The translations under genes were made by a program, and so were the position numbers. Source: Opitutia bacterium (GTDB lineage Bacteria; Verrucomicrobiota; Verrucomicrobiia; Opitutales; Seribacteraceae). Taken from it: a DNA stretch of 7,213 nucleotides. Where the stretch lies: NCBI GenBank assembly GCA_018646565.1, contig JABGUO010000362.1, forward strand, positions 1-7,213, in the 5' to 3' direction. This document shows positions 1-6,164 of this stretch, one piece after another; positions within the stretch are counted from its first letter, which is position 1, and the number at the start of each line of letters is the position of its first letter. The notes under the pieces are model-generated. The model was not told where the DNA came from, ran no database searches, and saw only the letters and a list, made by a program, of their open reading frames with translations.

Positions 1-684
1 AGGAAAACACGAACCTTCGAACTCAAGTCGGAAATACAATCGGGAAGTTTTTTTGTAGTTGGGGGACAGAAAGCATACGTCGCTGAAATGGGAGAAGTGT
101 TCTCCAACGCACAGGGCAGGCGAGATGCGCGCCTCCGGGTAATTTTCGATAACGGCACTGAAAGTAATATGCTAAGAAGGTCTCTTCAAAAACGGTTATG
201 GGACGACAGCACCTCTAGAAGAATTGTAGAACCTGAACTTGGTCCCTTATTCACGGATGCAGTTAATGAAGATGATCAAGCAACTGGAGTAATCTATGTT
301 TTAAGAAGCCAATGCCAGCATCCTGAAATAGTGAAAAATCGTGAAATAATTCACAAGATAGGATTCACAAAGGGAGATGTTGAAAGAAGAATTGCCGATG
401 CTTCCAATCAGCCTACTTATCTACTTTCAGATGTTGAGGTAGTGGCTACATATGAACTTTATAATCTCGATGCAGGAAAGCTTGAAAACATAATTCATAA
501 GATCTTTTCAAATGCCAAACTAGACATTGAGTTGAAAGATCGCTTTGGAAAACCATACAACCCAAGAGAATGGTTCTTGGTACCTCTACCAGTTGTAAGA
601 GAAGCCATTGAAAAGATCAAAGACGGCACAATATCCAAGTACCTATATAATATAAATTCAGGCCAATTAGAAATAAGTAGTTAA
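1..684 (+). CDS. GIY-YIG (MUG113/T5orf172-like) nuclease-family protein, 5' end outside window
   Basis: The gene is partial: 227 codons are visible. The first ATG is at 88, but the frame has no stop back to base 1, and the upstream residues (including SFFVVGGQKAYVAE just before that Met) read as real protein, so the start lies outside the window. The N-terminal part contains GRRDARLRVIF, DNGTES and a RRSLQKRL helix. As I recall, this block precedes the nuclease domain in a bacterial GIY-YIG family. The nuclease-like domain starts with the VIY strand (bases 289-297) and continues with KIG (355-363), the counterpart of YIG. It then has a conserved-looking Arg in VERRI (about 385-390) and a Glu in KLENIIHKIF (484-486), matching the metal-binding Glu of the fold. 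The C-terminal part (PREWFLVPL, then a helix) is typical of MUG113/T5orf172 proteins. The family is expected to cut DNA, but its substrate is generally unknown. It stands alone in the window, with no partner gene that would suggest a restriction or mobile system. Confidence 0.85.
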   Translation, partial: RKTRTFELKSEIQSGSFFVVGGQKAYVAEMGEVFSNAQGRRDARLRVIFDNGTESNMLRRSLQKRLWDDSTSRRIVEPELGPLFTDAVNEDDQATGVIYVLRSQCQHPEIVKNREIIHKIGFTKGDVERRIADASNQPTYLLSDVEVVATYELYNLDAGKLENIIHKIFSNAKLDIELKDRFGKPYNPREWFLVPLPVVREAIEKIKDGTISKYLYNINSGQLEISS

Positions 685-720
685 GAAAATCAAATTGCTA
701 ATAGTCAAAACTTTGTTAGT

Positions 721-755
721 AATTAAATTTCGTTCGTTGAAAATTAAATTTTGTT
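721..755. repeat. 14-bp imperfect direct repeat, 21-bp period
   Basis: AATTAAATTTCGTT at 721-734 recurs as AATTAAATTTTGTT at 742-755, with one C/T difference. The offset is 21 bases, close to two helical turns, so the copies would face the same side of the DNA. This could be a paired protein-binding site, or simply chance in very AT-rich DNA. Confidence 0.4.
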
Positions 756-775
756 AAGTTAGTAAGTTGATTGCA

Positions 776-790
776 GTACCTCTTTGGTAC
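776..790. repeat. Short inverted repeat (GTACC/GGTAC)
   Basis: GTACC, a 5-base loop TCTTT, then GGTAC gives a perfect 5-bp stem. It is followed by CTAAAATT rather than a T run, so it is not a standard terminator. Its role is unknown. Confidence 0.4.
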
Positions 791-867
791 CTAAAATTCA
801 TTATCAACATTTAACTCAAAACCCTGATAGCTAGTACCTATCTGCATTATCAAAAAAGTTAAAATTA

Positions 868-897
868 ATGACAAACAAGCAGCTATCCTGCTTTAAA
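868..897 (+). promoter_or_regulatory. Candidate sigma-70-type promoter for the tRNA
   Basis: ATGACA at 868-873 matches the -35 consensus at 5 of 6 positions. TTTAAA at 892-897 matches the -10 at 4 of 6, with an 18-base spacer. Transcription would begin near 904, giving a leader of about 25 bases before the tRNA. A perfect 6-bp inverted repeat lies between and over these elements. The -10 is weak, so this is only a candidate. Confidence 0.25.
877..893. repeat. Short inverted repeat AAGCAG/CTGCTT upstream of tRNA
   Basis: AAGCAG at 877-882, loop CTATC, CTGCTT at 888-893 forms a perfect 6-bp stem. Only three T residues end the 3' side, so it would be a poor intrinsic terminator. It overlaps the spacer of the candidate tRNA promoter, so it could be a late terminator of upstream transcription or an operator-like site. 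Confidence 0.4.
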
Positions 898-928
898 ACT
901 TACACAAATATCTAATTTACAACACATT

Positions 929-1005
929 GGGGGATTAGCTCAGTTGGTTAGAGCGCGTGCATGACATTCATGAGGTCACTGGTTCGATTCCAGTATCTCC
1001 CACCA
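929..1005 (+). tRNA. tRNA-Val (anticodon GAC), CCA encoded
   Basis: The full cloverleaf can be folded by hand in 77 bases. The acceptor stem GGGGGAT pairs with ATCTCCC (995-1001) with one G-T wobble. The D arm is GCTC/GAGC (938-941, 951-954). The T arm is ACTGG/CCAGT around TTCGATT. Discriminator A1002 is followed by CCA at 1003-1005. The anticodon loop is ATGACAT (961-967), with invariant T33 and anticodon GAC at 963-965, which reads GTC/GTT valine codons. The anticodon stem CGTGC/TCATG is weak: it has one G-T wobble and a C-T mismatch at the loop-closing pair (31-39). Five T residues (1006-1010) follow CCA directly. The gene stands alone, without other tRNAs nearby. Confidence 0.93.
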
Positions 1006-1026
1006 TTTTTAAATCAAAATTATTCA

Positions 1027-1206
1027 ATGAATAAACAGAAGAAATCCAAGATGGAATGGTTTATTATCATTGGGCTTATTCTCCGTTTTGGATCTGTTTG
1101 GTTACTTGCCCACTGGAATCTTTCCCGTCAACCTCCTCACCATAAAGGTCCAGGAAGTGTAGGGTATGAAGAACCGACTCCACCATCGGATCTAATTAAT
1201 AAATAA
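1027..1206 (+). CDS. Small single-pass membrane protein, unknown function
   Basis: A 59-residue protein starting 21 bases after the tRNA. A longer frame extends upstream, but its first ATG lies inside the tRNA anticodon loop, so the start at 1027 is preferred. An internal ATG at 1051 is also possible. The N-terminus is basic (NKQKKSK). A hydrophobic segment at about residues 10-27 (WFIIIGLILRFGSVWLLA) should span the inner membrane. The remaining tail of about 30 residues is polar and Pro-rich (RQPPHHKGPGSVGYEEP). By the positive-inside rule the tail would face the periplasm. No Shine-Dalgarno sequence is obvious before 1027. I do not recognise the family. The clean membrane-protein layout argues that it is real, but at this length a chance ORF cannot be excluded. 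Confidence 0.6.
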   Translation: MNKQKKSKMEWFIIIGLILRFGSVWLLAHWNLSRQPPHHKGPGSVGYEEPTPPSDLINK

Positions 1207-1324
1207 ACCTGTATTTATTTTGCGGACGCCCTCAATCTCCTAGGTGAGCATGGAAAGTATTATATGATGAGAAAGAAGCTGTCTCTACCCTAACCGATTA
1301 ACTTCTTCAGTTGACACTTGGATT

Positions 1325-1354
1325 TTGAAACTAATTTTCATGTTTAATTAATAT
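1325..1354 (+). promoter_or_regulatory. Candidate promoter for the Dabb gene
   Basis: TTGAAA at 1325-1330 (5 of 6 to the -35 consensus) is followed after 18 bases by TAATAT at 1349-1354 (4 of 6 to the -10). It sits in an AT-rich stretch about 45 bases before the start codon. A perfect TTGACA lies just upstream at 1311-1316 but has no good -10 at normal spacing. The rest of the 1207-1400 spacer holds no ORF or strong terminator that I can see. Confidence 0.35.
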
Positions 1355-1400
1355 GCTGTATTTACTTTATTTTTTGTACTCTTTCAGTTAGCTAATAAGC

Positions 1401-1700
1401 ATGCTTATTCATACAGTTATTTTTTGGCTTAAAAAGAGTTTAAATGCGGAGGATCGTTTTCAATTCTTTCAAGGAGTAGAAAAACTGGGAGAAATTCAAT
1501 GCGTGGAACATAATTTTATCGGTACTCCCGCAAATACGACCAAAAGGCCAGTTGTTGATGACACGTATGACTGTGCATTAACTGTAGTTTTGAAAGATCT
1601 AAAAGATCATGATTTATACCAAGTAGACCCAATCCACTTAAACTTCATAAAAGAATGCTCTCACCTGTGGGAGAAAGTGCAGATTTTCGATGCGGATTAG
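1401..1700 (+). CDS. Dabb (stress-responsive alpha/beta barrel) domain protein
   Basis: A 99-residue protein, the usual length for a single-domain Dabb member. It opens with the typical first strand MLIHTVIFWLK, whose His4 is common in the family. After a helix and a central strand comes the diagnostic segment near residues 70-82: HDLYQVDPIHLNFI, matching the family pattern H..Y..(H/D)P.H..F. These small ferredoxin-like proteins usually dimerise. Some members are stress-induced and others are cyclases or bind small molecules, so a specific reaction cannot be assigned. There is no signal peptide, so it is probably cytoplasmic. No good Shine-Dalgarno is visible before the ATG. The stop codon overlaps that of the opposing permease gene. 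It is likely transcribed alone from a promoter in the preceding spacer. Confidence 0.85.
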   Translation: MLIHTVIFWLKKSLNAEDRFQFFQGVEKLGEIQCVEHNFIGTPANTTKRPVVDDTYDCALTVVLKDLKDHDLYQVDPIHLNFIKECSHLWEKVQIFDAD

Positions 1701-2851
1701 GTCTTGGTGGACGAATTTGATTGGTTCGCCAAAAAACGTACGAGGCCATAAGCAAGTATTACTGCCATTGGTCCAATAATAAAACCCTGCGGACCATAGG
1801 ATAAAATCCCCCCGATAATACCGAGGAAAAGCATAAAGCTTAACCAAGCTCCCTGTTCATGTAATCGCCTTCCCATACGAGCACGAATTCGACTAATTAA
1901 ATAATTAAAGAATAAACTTAAACCAGCCATTGCCATTGCGGTAACCGGTTCTCCTCGAGTCCAGACTAAAGAAGACAATGGAAGCCAGACCATAGCGCTT
2001 CCCACCACCGGTACCAGTCCAATAAATGCTCCAAGGAAAAAGACAGGGAGAAAAAAGAATCCACCTATGAAATGAGCGACCAAGGCAAGTGCAACTCCGC
2101 GTATAAGCGAAGTAAGTACAGTATCATTTAATAGGCGAAGAGTAATCTTCCTATGCAGTTCAAGCCATCCGTGCACTTCACTTTTTTCGAATCCACCAAT
2201 TCGCATTGCTCCTTTAAGAAAGCTCGAACCATGTGCATAGAGGAACGACAGTGCAATTAAGGCAAGTGCAAGTTCTGCTACGAAGCCACGAGTTCCTTTG
2301 AACAGAAATTCCAAAAAAGTTCCCGAAAATTCCCGGGTATCCCCCACCAAGTTGGAAACAAATTGAACCGCTTTCTCCTCATCGAGAGGCAGTCTCGGAT
2401 AAATCGCATGAATTTCGCGAATACGTGCTGAGATGCTTTGTAAAAGAGCTTCCCTCCCCTCCTCTTCCCCCAAAGCAAGAGATAAGATCGTGTCAAGCAT
2501 GCCCTGGTTTGGATTTGAAGCCTCCCAAATGATCAAGAGAAATGGAGATAAGATGATTAAGAGTAAAGAAATAGTAGCTAAAACTGCGCATAGTTCTGAT
2601 CGCCTTCTCGGGTCAATGGAAGGTAACAGCTTTTTTCCTATACTCTCAATCGGTCGGAAAAATACCGGATAGGTTAAAGCAGCTAAGGATACTGCAAATA
2701 AAATAAATTCAAAAAGAGGAGAAAAAGTACCGTATAATGGAATAAGAAGGAGTAATAAGGCTAAAACAAGTAAACCACGTTTTTTCCAGAGTTGCCAAAA
2801 TGCATCTCTTTTTACAGTAAGTAAGTCTTTTTGTTCTTCGTCTTTTTGCAT
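1697..2851 (-). CDS. AI-2E/PerM (UPF0118) family membrane permease
   Basis: A 384-residue integral membrane protein of the AI-2E transporter (PF01594) family. From the ATG at 2851, hydrophobic segments lie at about 26-41, 47-64 and 89-108. A long soluble stretch follows (about 109-185). Further segments lie at about 187-205, 243-285 (probably two), 295-314 and 332-372. This three, loop, then several layout is the family pattern. Family-like motifs are GLVPVVGSAMVWLPL (compare IPYIG...P in relatives) and SYGPQGFIIGPMAVIL near the C-terminus. Members move varied substrates (AI-2, Na+/H+ exchange); the substrate here cannot be told. The frame is open upstream to a TTG at 2899 inside uvrA. I prefer ATG 2851, preceded by GAGG though at very short spacing, 22 bases after the uvrA stop. 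It is probably cotranscribed with uvrA. Confidence 0.88.
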   Translation of the reverse strand: MQKDEEQKDLLTVKRDAFWQLWKKRGLLVLALLLLLIPLYGTFSPLFEFILFAVSLAALTYPVFFRPIESIGKKLLPSIDPRRRSELCAVLATISLLLIILSPFLLIIWEASNPNQGMLDTILSLALGEEEGREALLQSISARIREIHAIYPRLPLDEEKAVQFVSNLVGDTREFSGTFLEFLFKGTRGFVAELALALIALSFLYAHGSSFLKGAMRIGGFEKSEVHGWLELHRKITLRLLNDTVLTSLIRGVALALVAHFIGGFFFLPVFFLGAFIGLVPVVGSAMVWLPLSSLVWTRGEPVTAMAMAGLSLFFNYLISRIRARMGRRLHEQGAWLSFMLFLGIIGGILSYGPQGFIIGPMAVILAYGLVRFLANQSNSSTKT

Positions 2852-2873
2852 ATCCTCTGTTCGGATTAAAGAA

Positions 2874-5768
2874 TTAGCCCTTTGGTTCAATCTTCGCAAG
2901 TTGCTTTCCTAAAAAGGTGCCTGTTAAAGTTGCCTTTTTTGCTAATTTGCATGGCGTGCCGGAAAAAACCAGTTTCCCTCCTTTTTCTCCACCATAGGGA
3001 CCAATCTCAATAACATGATCGGCAAGTCGAATTACATCGAGATTATGTTCTATCACGATCAATGTATTTCCTGCATCTCGAAGCTTAAATAATAAATCCA
3101 TTAGTCGTTGAACATCAAGCCAGTGTAATCCGGTGGTTGGTTCATCCAAAAGATAAAGTGCCTTGCCTGATTGTTTACGACTTAATTCAAGAGATAATTT
3201 TAATCTCTGTGCTTCCCCTCCTGACAACGTATTTGCTGCCTGCCCCAATTTTAAATAGCCCAATCCAACCGCCTCCAAGGTATCAAGTTTTCCCAGAATA
3301 GAAGGGTGTTTGATAAATAATTCTTTGGCTTCGGAAATGGTCATCTTTAAAATGTCGGCAATATTATGCCCTCGGAAGCGAACTTCCAGAGTTTCTCGAT
3401 TATAGCGTTGCCCCTGACAGCTTTCACATTCCACGAACACATCAGCCAGAAATTGCATATCCAATTTCACCATGCCATCTCCCTTGCATCTTTCACAACG
3501 GCCTCCGGGTAAATTAAAACTAAATCGACCCGGACTGTATCCACGTACCTTACTAAGAGAACATTGGGAAAACAGTTTTCTTAATAAATCAAATAACTTT
3601 ACATAGGTTGCGGGATTGGAACGCGGACTTTTCCCAATAGGAGATTGATCGACCCGCACCGCTTGTTCGAAATGCTCGAGACCTTCGATACCAGAGTGTG
3701 CACCGGGTAATTGCTTGGCTCGGTGCAATTGATTTGCGGCCGATTTAGCCAAGACTTCATTCACCAAAGTACTTTTACCAGAGCCAGAAACACCGCATAC
3801 GACGGTAAGAAGGCCTACGGGGAAAGAAACATCAATTTTCTTTAAATTATTTGCCCTTGCAGAACGAACTATCAACTGGTCATTCCCCGGTAATTTATTG
3901 GATGCTTCTTTTTCCACTTTTTCCAAACCGGAAAGAAACGGACCGGTTGAACTTTGCTTTGAAGTCAGGCAGGCTTGTATATCACCGGAAAACATAAGTT
4001 CCCCTCCCTCGCTACCAGGACCGGGTCCAACTTCTAATAAATGATCGCAGGCAAGAAGCGTATCGGCGTCATGCTCAACAACAACAACGGTATTTCCGCG
4101 ATTTCGTAATCCATATAACACCTTGATTAACCGATCATGATCAGATGGATGTAGCCCCACGCTTGGTTCGTCTAAGGCATATATTACTCCCACTAAGCCC
4201 ATTCCTAGTTGAATTGCTAAACGGGCACGTTGTGCTTCTCCTCCGCTCAAGCTTGAATAAGAACGGTTCAGTGTAAGATAACCAAGTCCCACTTCGTTAA
4301 GAAAGCCAAGTCTTTGTTCCAAACCCGAGATTGCATCAAGAATTTTTTGGTATTTCGGATCGTCTAAAACTTTTTTTCGTATAAATGACCAAGCTTTTTC
4401 GGAGGAAAGGGAGAGGAAATAGTCAAATGATTTACCAGCCAGTAACACGGATCGGGAAAAGGAGGATAATCGCTTACCCTTACAGGAGGAACAGTTTGTA
4501 CCGACTTGATAAGTTAACAAGCGAGCACGGAGAGAATCACTCGTGGTATTTTTCATGGTCTGACCAAGATCAAATAAAATACCAGGAAAAGGTTGTTTTT
4601 TAGCTTTTCCCCGACCGATTTGTAATTTTAATTCGAAAATTTGCTTCTCGTCGCCGTGTAAAAGAAACTTTTTTGTTGATGCGGATAAGTCGTTCCAAGA
4701 TTGCTTCAGGTCCAAAGGATATTGTTCGGCTAACTGCTTCAGGATATTTTTACGTAATGTAATCATCTTGCGAGATCCTAACCGCCAAACCTTAATGGCA
4801 CCTTTTGCGAGTGAGAGGGTTGGATCTGGGATGATTAAATCCTCGCGGAAAGAAAGTACCTGGCCAAGGCCTGCACAGGTTTCACATGCCCCGTCAGGGT
4901 GATTCCACGAGAAGTGCTTGGGCGAAAGATTGGGGTAAGTGGAACCACATTTTTCACAAGCATAGCTTTGCGAGAAAAAAACCTCATCAAACTTTTTTTG
5001 ATCATTTTCAATTAAAGCAAAGGCACATTCTCCTCCTTCTTTAAACGCAAGTTCAAGGGAATCTGCTATTCTACTCCTACTGTTCGAATCCACTTTTATC
5101 CGATCGATTACTAAATCCACTTTGAGTTCTCGGCCTTTCGTTTTTTCTGGAATCAAATCCCGATCGTCCAACCGTTTAATTTCCCCCTCAATTCGAACCC
5201 TTTGAAAGCCCCTTCGTTCAAAATTGGGAAGTTCTTCCCTTAGTACCGCTGCTTTAGTTTCGAAAATTGGGGCTAAGATCAAAACTCTCCGACCTTGGCT
5301 ATTTGTTAGCAGCTGCTCCACGCAGTCATCTAAACTTCTCTTCGATACTGGCGATCCATCTATTGGGCAATGAGGGGAGCCCACAGTAGACCATAATAAT
5401 TTGGAATAGTCTGCAATTTCTGTTGCAGTGGCCAAAGTACTACGAGGTCCGGAGGATCCAGCAACGGCCTGTTCAATCGCGAGAACTGGAGATAATCCTT
5501 CCACAAAATCAACTTCTGGACGACGAACTTTTTCCAATGCCTGACGGGCTTTAGTCGATAAACTTTCCACATATTTCCTATGGCCTTCGGCAGCTAAGAC
5601 ATCAAAGACTAAAGAAGACTTACCCGAACCGCTGACTCCAGTAACTCCGATTAATTGGCCGCGAGGAAAAAGAGCTGTAATATTTTGTAAGTTATTTTCA
5701 CGAGCACCTTTTACATGAATATAACCACTATTTTGATTCAAATCATTTTGTTCTCTTACCATTAGCAT
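2874..5768 (-). CDS. uvrA: UvrA-type excinuclease ABC ATPase (divergent)
   Basis: A 964-residue UvrA family protein, the damage-recognition ATPase of nucleotide excision repair, which loads UvrB. ABC module I has Walker A GVSGSGKSS (44-52), signature LSGGEAQ (507-513) and Walker B ALDEPS (531-536). Module II has Walker A GVSGSGKST (659-667), LSGGEAQ (848-854) and LLDEPT (873-878). Zinc sites are Cys271/274/295/298, Cys758/761/781/784, and a CSSC at 426-429. A segment at about 150-260 (FQRVRIEGEIKRLDD, VDLVIDRIKV) corresponds to the UvrB-binding domain, so this is not the shorter class II UvrA that lacks it. The SPIGKSPRSNPATY and RCERCKGDG motifs are canonical. Other blocks deviate, for example GPRSTLATATEIADY and FSWNHPDGA where NPRSTVGTVTEI and FSFNNPAGA are usual. 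It may be the main UvrA of a divergent lineage or a full-length paralogue. The starts at 5768 and 5762 are both possible. Neither has a clear Shine-Dalgarno, and I saw no LexA-like box upstream. Confidence 0.93.
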   Translation of the reverse strand: MLMVREQNDLNQNSGYIHVKGARENNLQNITALFPRGQLIGVTGVSGSGKSSLVFDVLAAEGHRKYVESLSTKARQALEKVRRPEVDFVEGLSPVLAIEQAVAGSSGPRSTLATATEIADYSKLLWSTVGSPHCPIDGSPVSKRSLDDCVEQLLTNSQGRRVLILAPIFETKAAVLREELPNFERRGFQRVRIEGEIKRLDDRDLIPEKTKGRELKVDLVIDRIKVDSNSRSRIADSLELAFKEGGECAFALIENDQKKFDEVFFSQSYACEKCGSTYPNLSPKHFSWNHPDGACETCAGLGQVLSFREDLIIPDPTLSLAKGAIKVWRLGSRKMITLRKNILKQLAEQYPLDLKQSWNDLSASTKKFLLHGDEKQIFELKLQIGRGKAKKQPFPGILFDLGQTMKNTTSDSLRARLLTYQVGTNCSSCKGKRLSSFSRSVLLAGKSFDYFLSLSSEKAWSFIRKKVLDDPKYQKILDAISGLEQRLGFLNEVGLGYLTLNRSYSSLSGGEAQRARLAIQLGMGLVGVIYALDEPSVGLHPSDHDRLIKVLYGLRNRGNTVVVVEHDADTLLACDHLLEVGPGPGSEGGELMFSGDIQACLTSKQSSTGPFLSGLEKVEKEASNKLPGNDQLIVRSARANNLKKIDVSFPVGLLTVVCGVSGSGKSTLVNEVLAKSAANQLHRAKQLPGAHSGIEGLEHFEQAVRVDQSPIGKSPRSNPATYVKLFDLLRKLFSQCSLSKVRGYSPGRFSFNLPGGRCERCKGDGMVKLDMQFLADVFVECESCQGQRYNRETLEVRFRGHNIADILKMTISEAKELFIKHPSILGKLDTLEAVGLGYLKLGQAANTLSGGEAQRLKLSLELSRKQSGKALYLLDEPTTGLHWLDVQRLMDLLFKLRDAGNTLIVIEHNLDVIRLADHVIEIGPYGGEKGGKLVFSGTPCKLAKKATLTGTFLGKQLAKIEPKG

Positions 5769-5847
5769 GTAGGATGTTCAGAGTTGAATAAAATGCAAAG
5801 CAAACAACATAGTGCGAAATCACTTTCAAAATGACAAATATTAGATT

Positions 5848-5852
5848 AAAGG
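5848..5852 (+). promoter_or_regulatory. Ribosome binding site of the glutaredoxin gene
   Basis: AAAGG lies 7 bases before the ATG at 5860. It is one of the few reasonable Shine-Dalgarno matches in this window and supports that start. The 91-base divergent spacer (5769-5859) must also hold the uvrA promoter. I could not single out convincing -35/-10 pairs or a LexA operator in it. A short AGTG/CACT inverted repeat sits near its middle. Confidence 0.5.
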
Positions 5853-5859
5853 TAAAAGA

Positions 5860-6123
5860 ATGAGCTCACCTATTCTATATACTAAAAACGGATGTCCATG
5901 GTGTATTGATGCCTTGGAATATTTTAATAAAGCCAATTTAAAGCTCAATGTAATTGATGTTCTAAAAGACCGCTCAAAAATGCATGAACTTCAAGCATGT
6001 AGTGGACAGACGAAGACTCCCACCTTAAAGAATGGAGACTTTGTAGTCGCAGATTTTGATATCGATGAGTTTAAGCAGGCTATGCTTAACAACCCATTAG
6101 AAGCAAAAAAGTTAGGCTTTTAA
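5860..6123 (+). CDS. Glutaredoxin family protein (CPWC)
   Basis: An 87-residue, single-domain thioredoxin-fold protein, the usual size of a bacterial glutaredoxin. It begins with the first strand PILYTKNG, followed directly by the dithiol active site CPWC (Cys12, Cys15) at the start of helix 1. A second strand (KLNVIDV) and a helix lead to K-T-P-T (Pro54), which supplies the cis-proline opposite the active site where most glutaredoxins have T-V-P. Next comes DFVVADFDIDEF instead of the usual Gly-Gly motif that helps to bind glutathione. Its thiol donor might therefore be something other than glutathione. The expected role is thiol-disulphide exchange in the cytoplasm, with a specific target unknown. 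It is divergent from uvrA and seems to be a single-gene unit with its own ribosome binding site. Confidence 0.88.
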   Translation: MSSPILYTKNGCPWCIDALEYFNKANLKLNVIDVLKDRSKMHELQACSGQTKTPTLKNGDFVVADFDIDEFKQAMLNNPLEAKKLGF

Positions 6124-6133
6124 ATAACTGGAG

Positions 6134-6150
6134 TGCCCTCGTTCAGGGCA
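6134..6150. terminator. Hairpin between convergent genes, possible bidirectional terminator
   Basis: TGCCCT, loop CGTTC, then AGGGCA forms a perfect 6-bp stem with four G-C pairs. It lies 10 bases after the glutaredoxin stop and 14 bases from the stop of the opposing lipoprotein gene. Position and symmetry suit a shared terminator. However, neither side carries a proper T run (ATCAAATATA on one, CTCCAGTTATTT on the other), so termination may be weak or helped by Rho. Confidence 0.5.
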
Positions 6151-6164
6151 ATCAAATATAAAGA

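Larger units (their letters stand above)
685..928. other. AT-rich spacer between nuclease gene and tRNA
   Basis: No convincing ORF was found in these 244 bases. They contain a near-identical direct repeat (721-734 and 742-755, 13 of 14 bases alike, offset 21 bases). They also contain two short perfect hairpins, at 776-790 and 877-893, and a weak tRNA promoter candidate. No strong intrinsic terminator with a long T run follows the nuclease stop codon. The base composition is clearly more AT-rich than in the neighbouring genes. Confidence 0.6.

Noticed and set aside
1..1005. Genomic island inserted at the tRNA gene, with the nuclease as cargo
   Set aside because: Islands usually abut the tRNA 3' end, but the nuclease lies on the 5' side. 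No integrase is present, and no repeat of the tRNA 3' end was found elsewhere in the window.
961..1026. Upstream extension of the small membrane ORF, starting inside the tRNA
   Set aside because: The ATG at 961 is part of the tRNA anticodon loop, and the first 22 codons merely translate the tRNA 3' half.
2852..2899. Earlier TTG start for the permease, overlapping the uvrA end
   Set aside because: It would add 16 polar residues overlapping uvrA. The ATG at 2851 has a GAGG upstream, lies just after the uvrA stop, and fits the usual N-terminus length.
4385..4603. 72-codon ORF opposite uvrA
   Set aside because: It is antisense to a well-supported conserved gene, has no domain-like pattern, and looks like a coding shadow.
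5769..5859. SOS (LexA) operator upstream of uvrA
   Set aside because: Neither CTGT-N8-ACAG nor GAAC-N4-GTTC is present. Only a weak AGTG/CACT inverted repeat is seen, too short to call.
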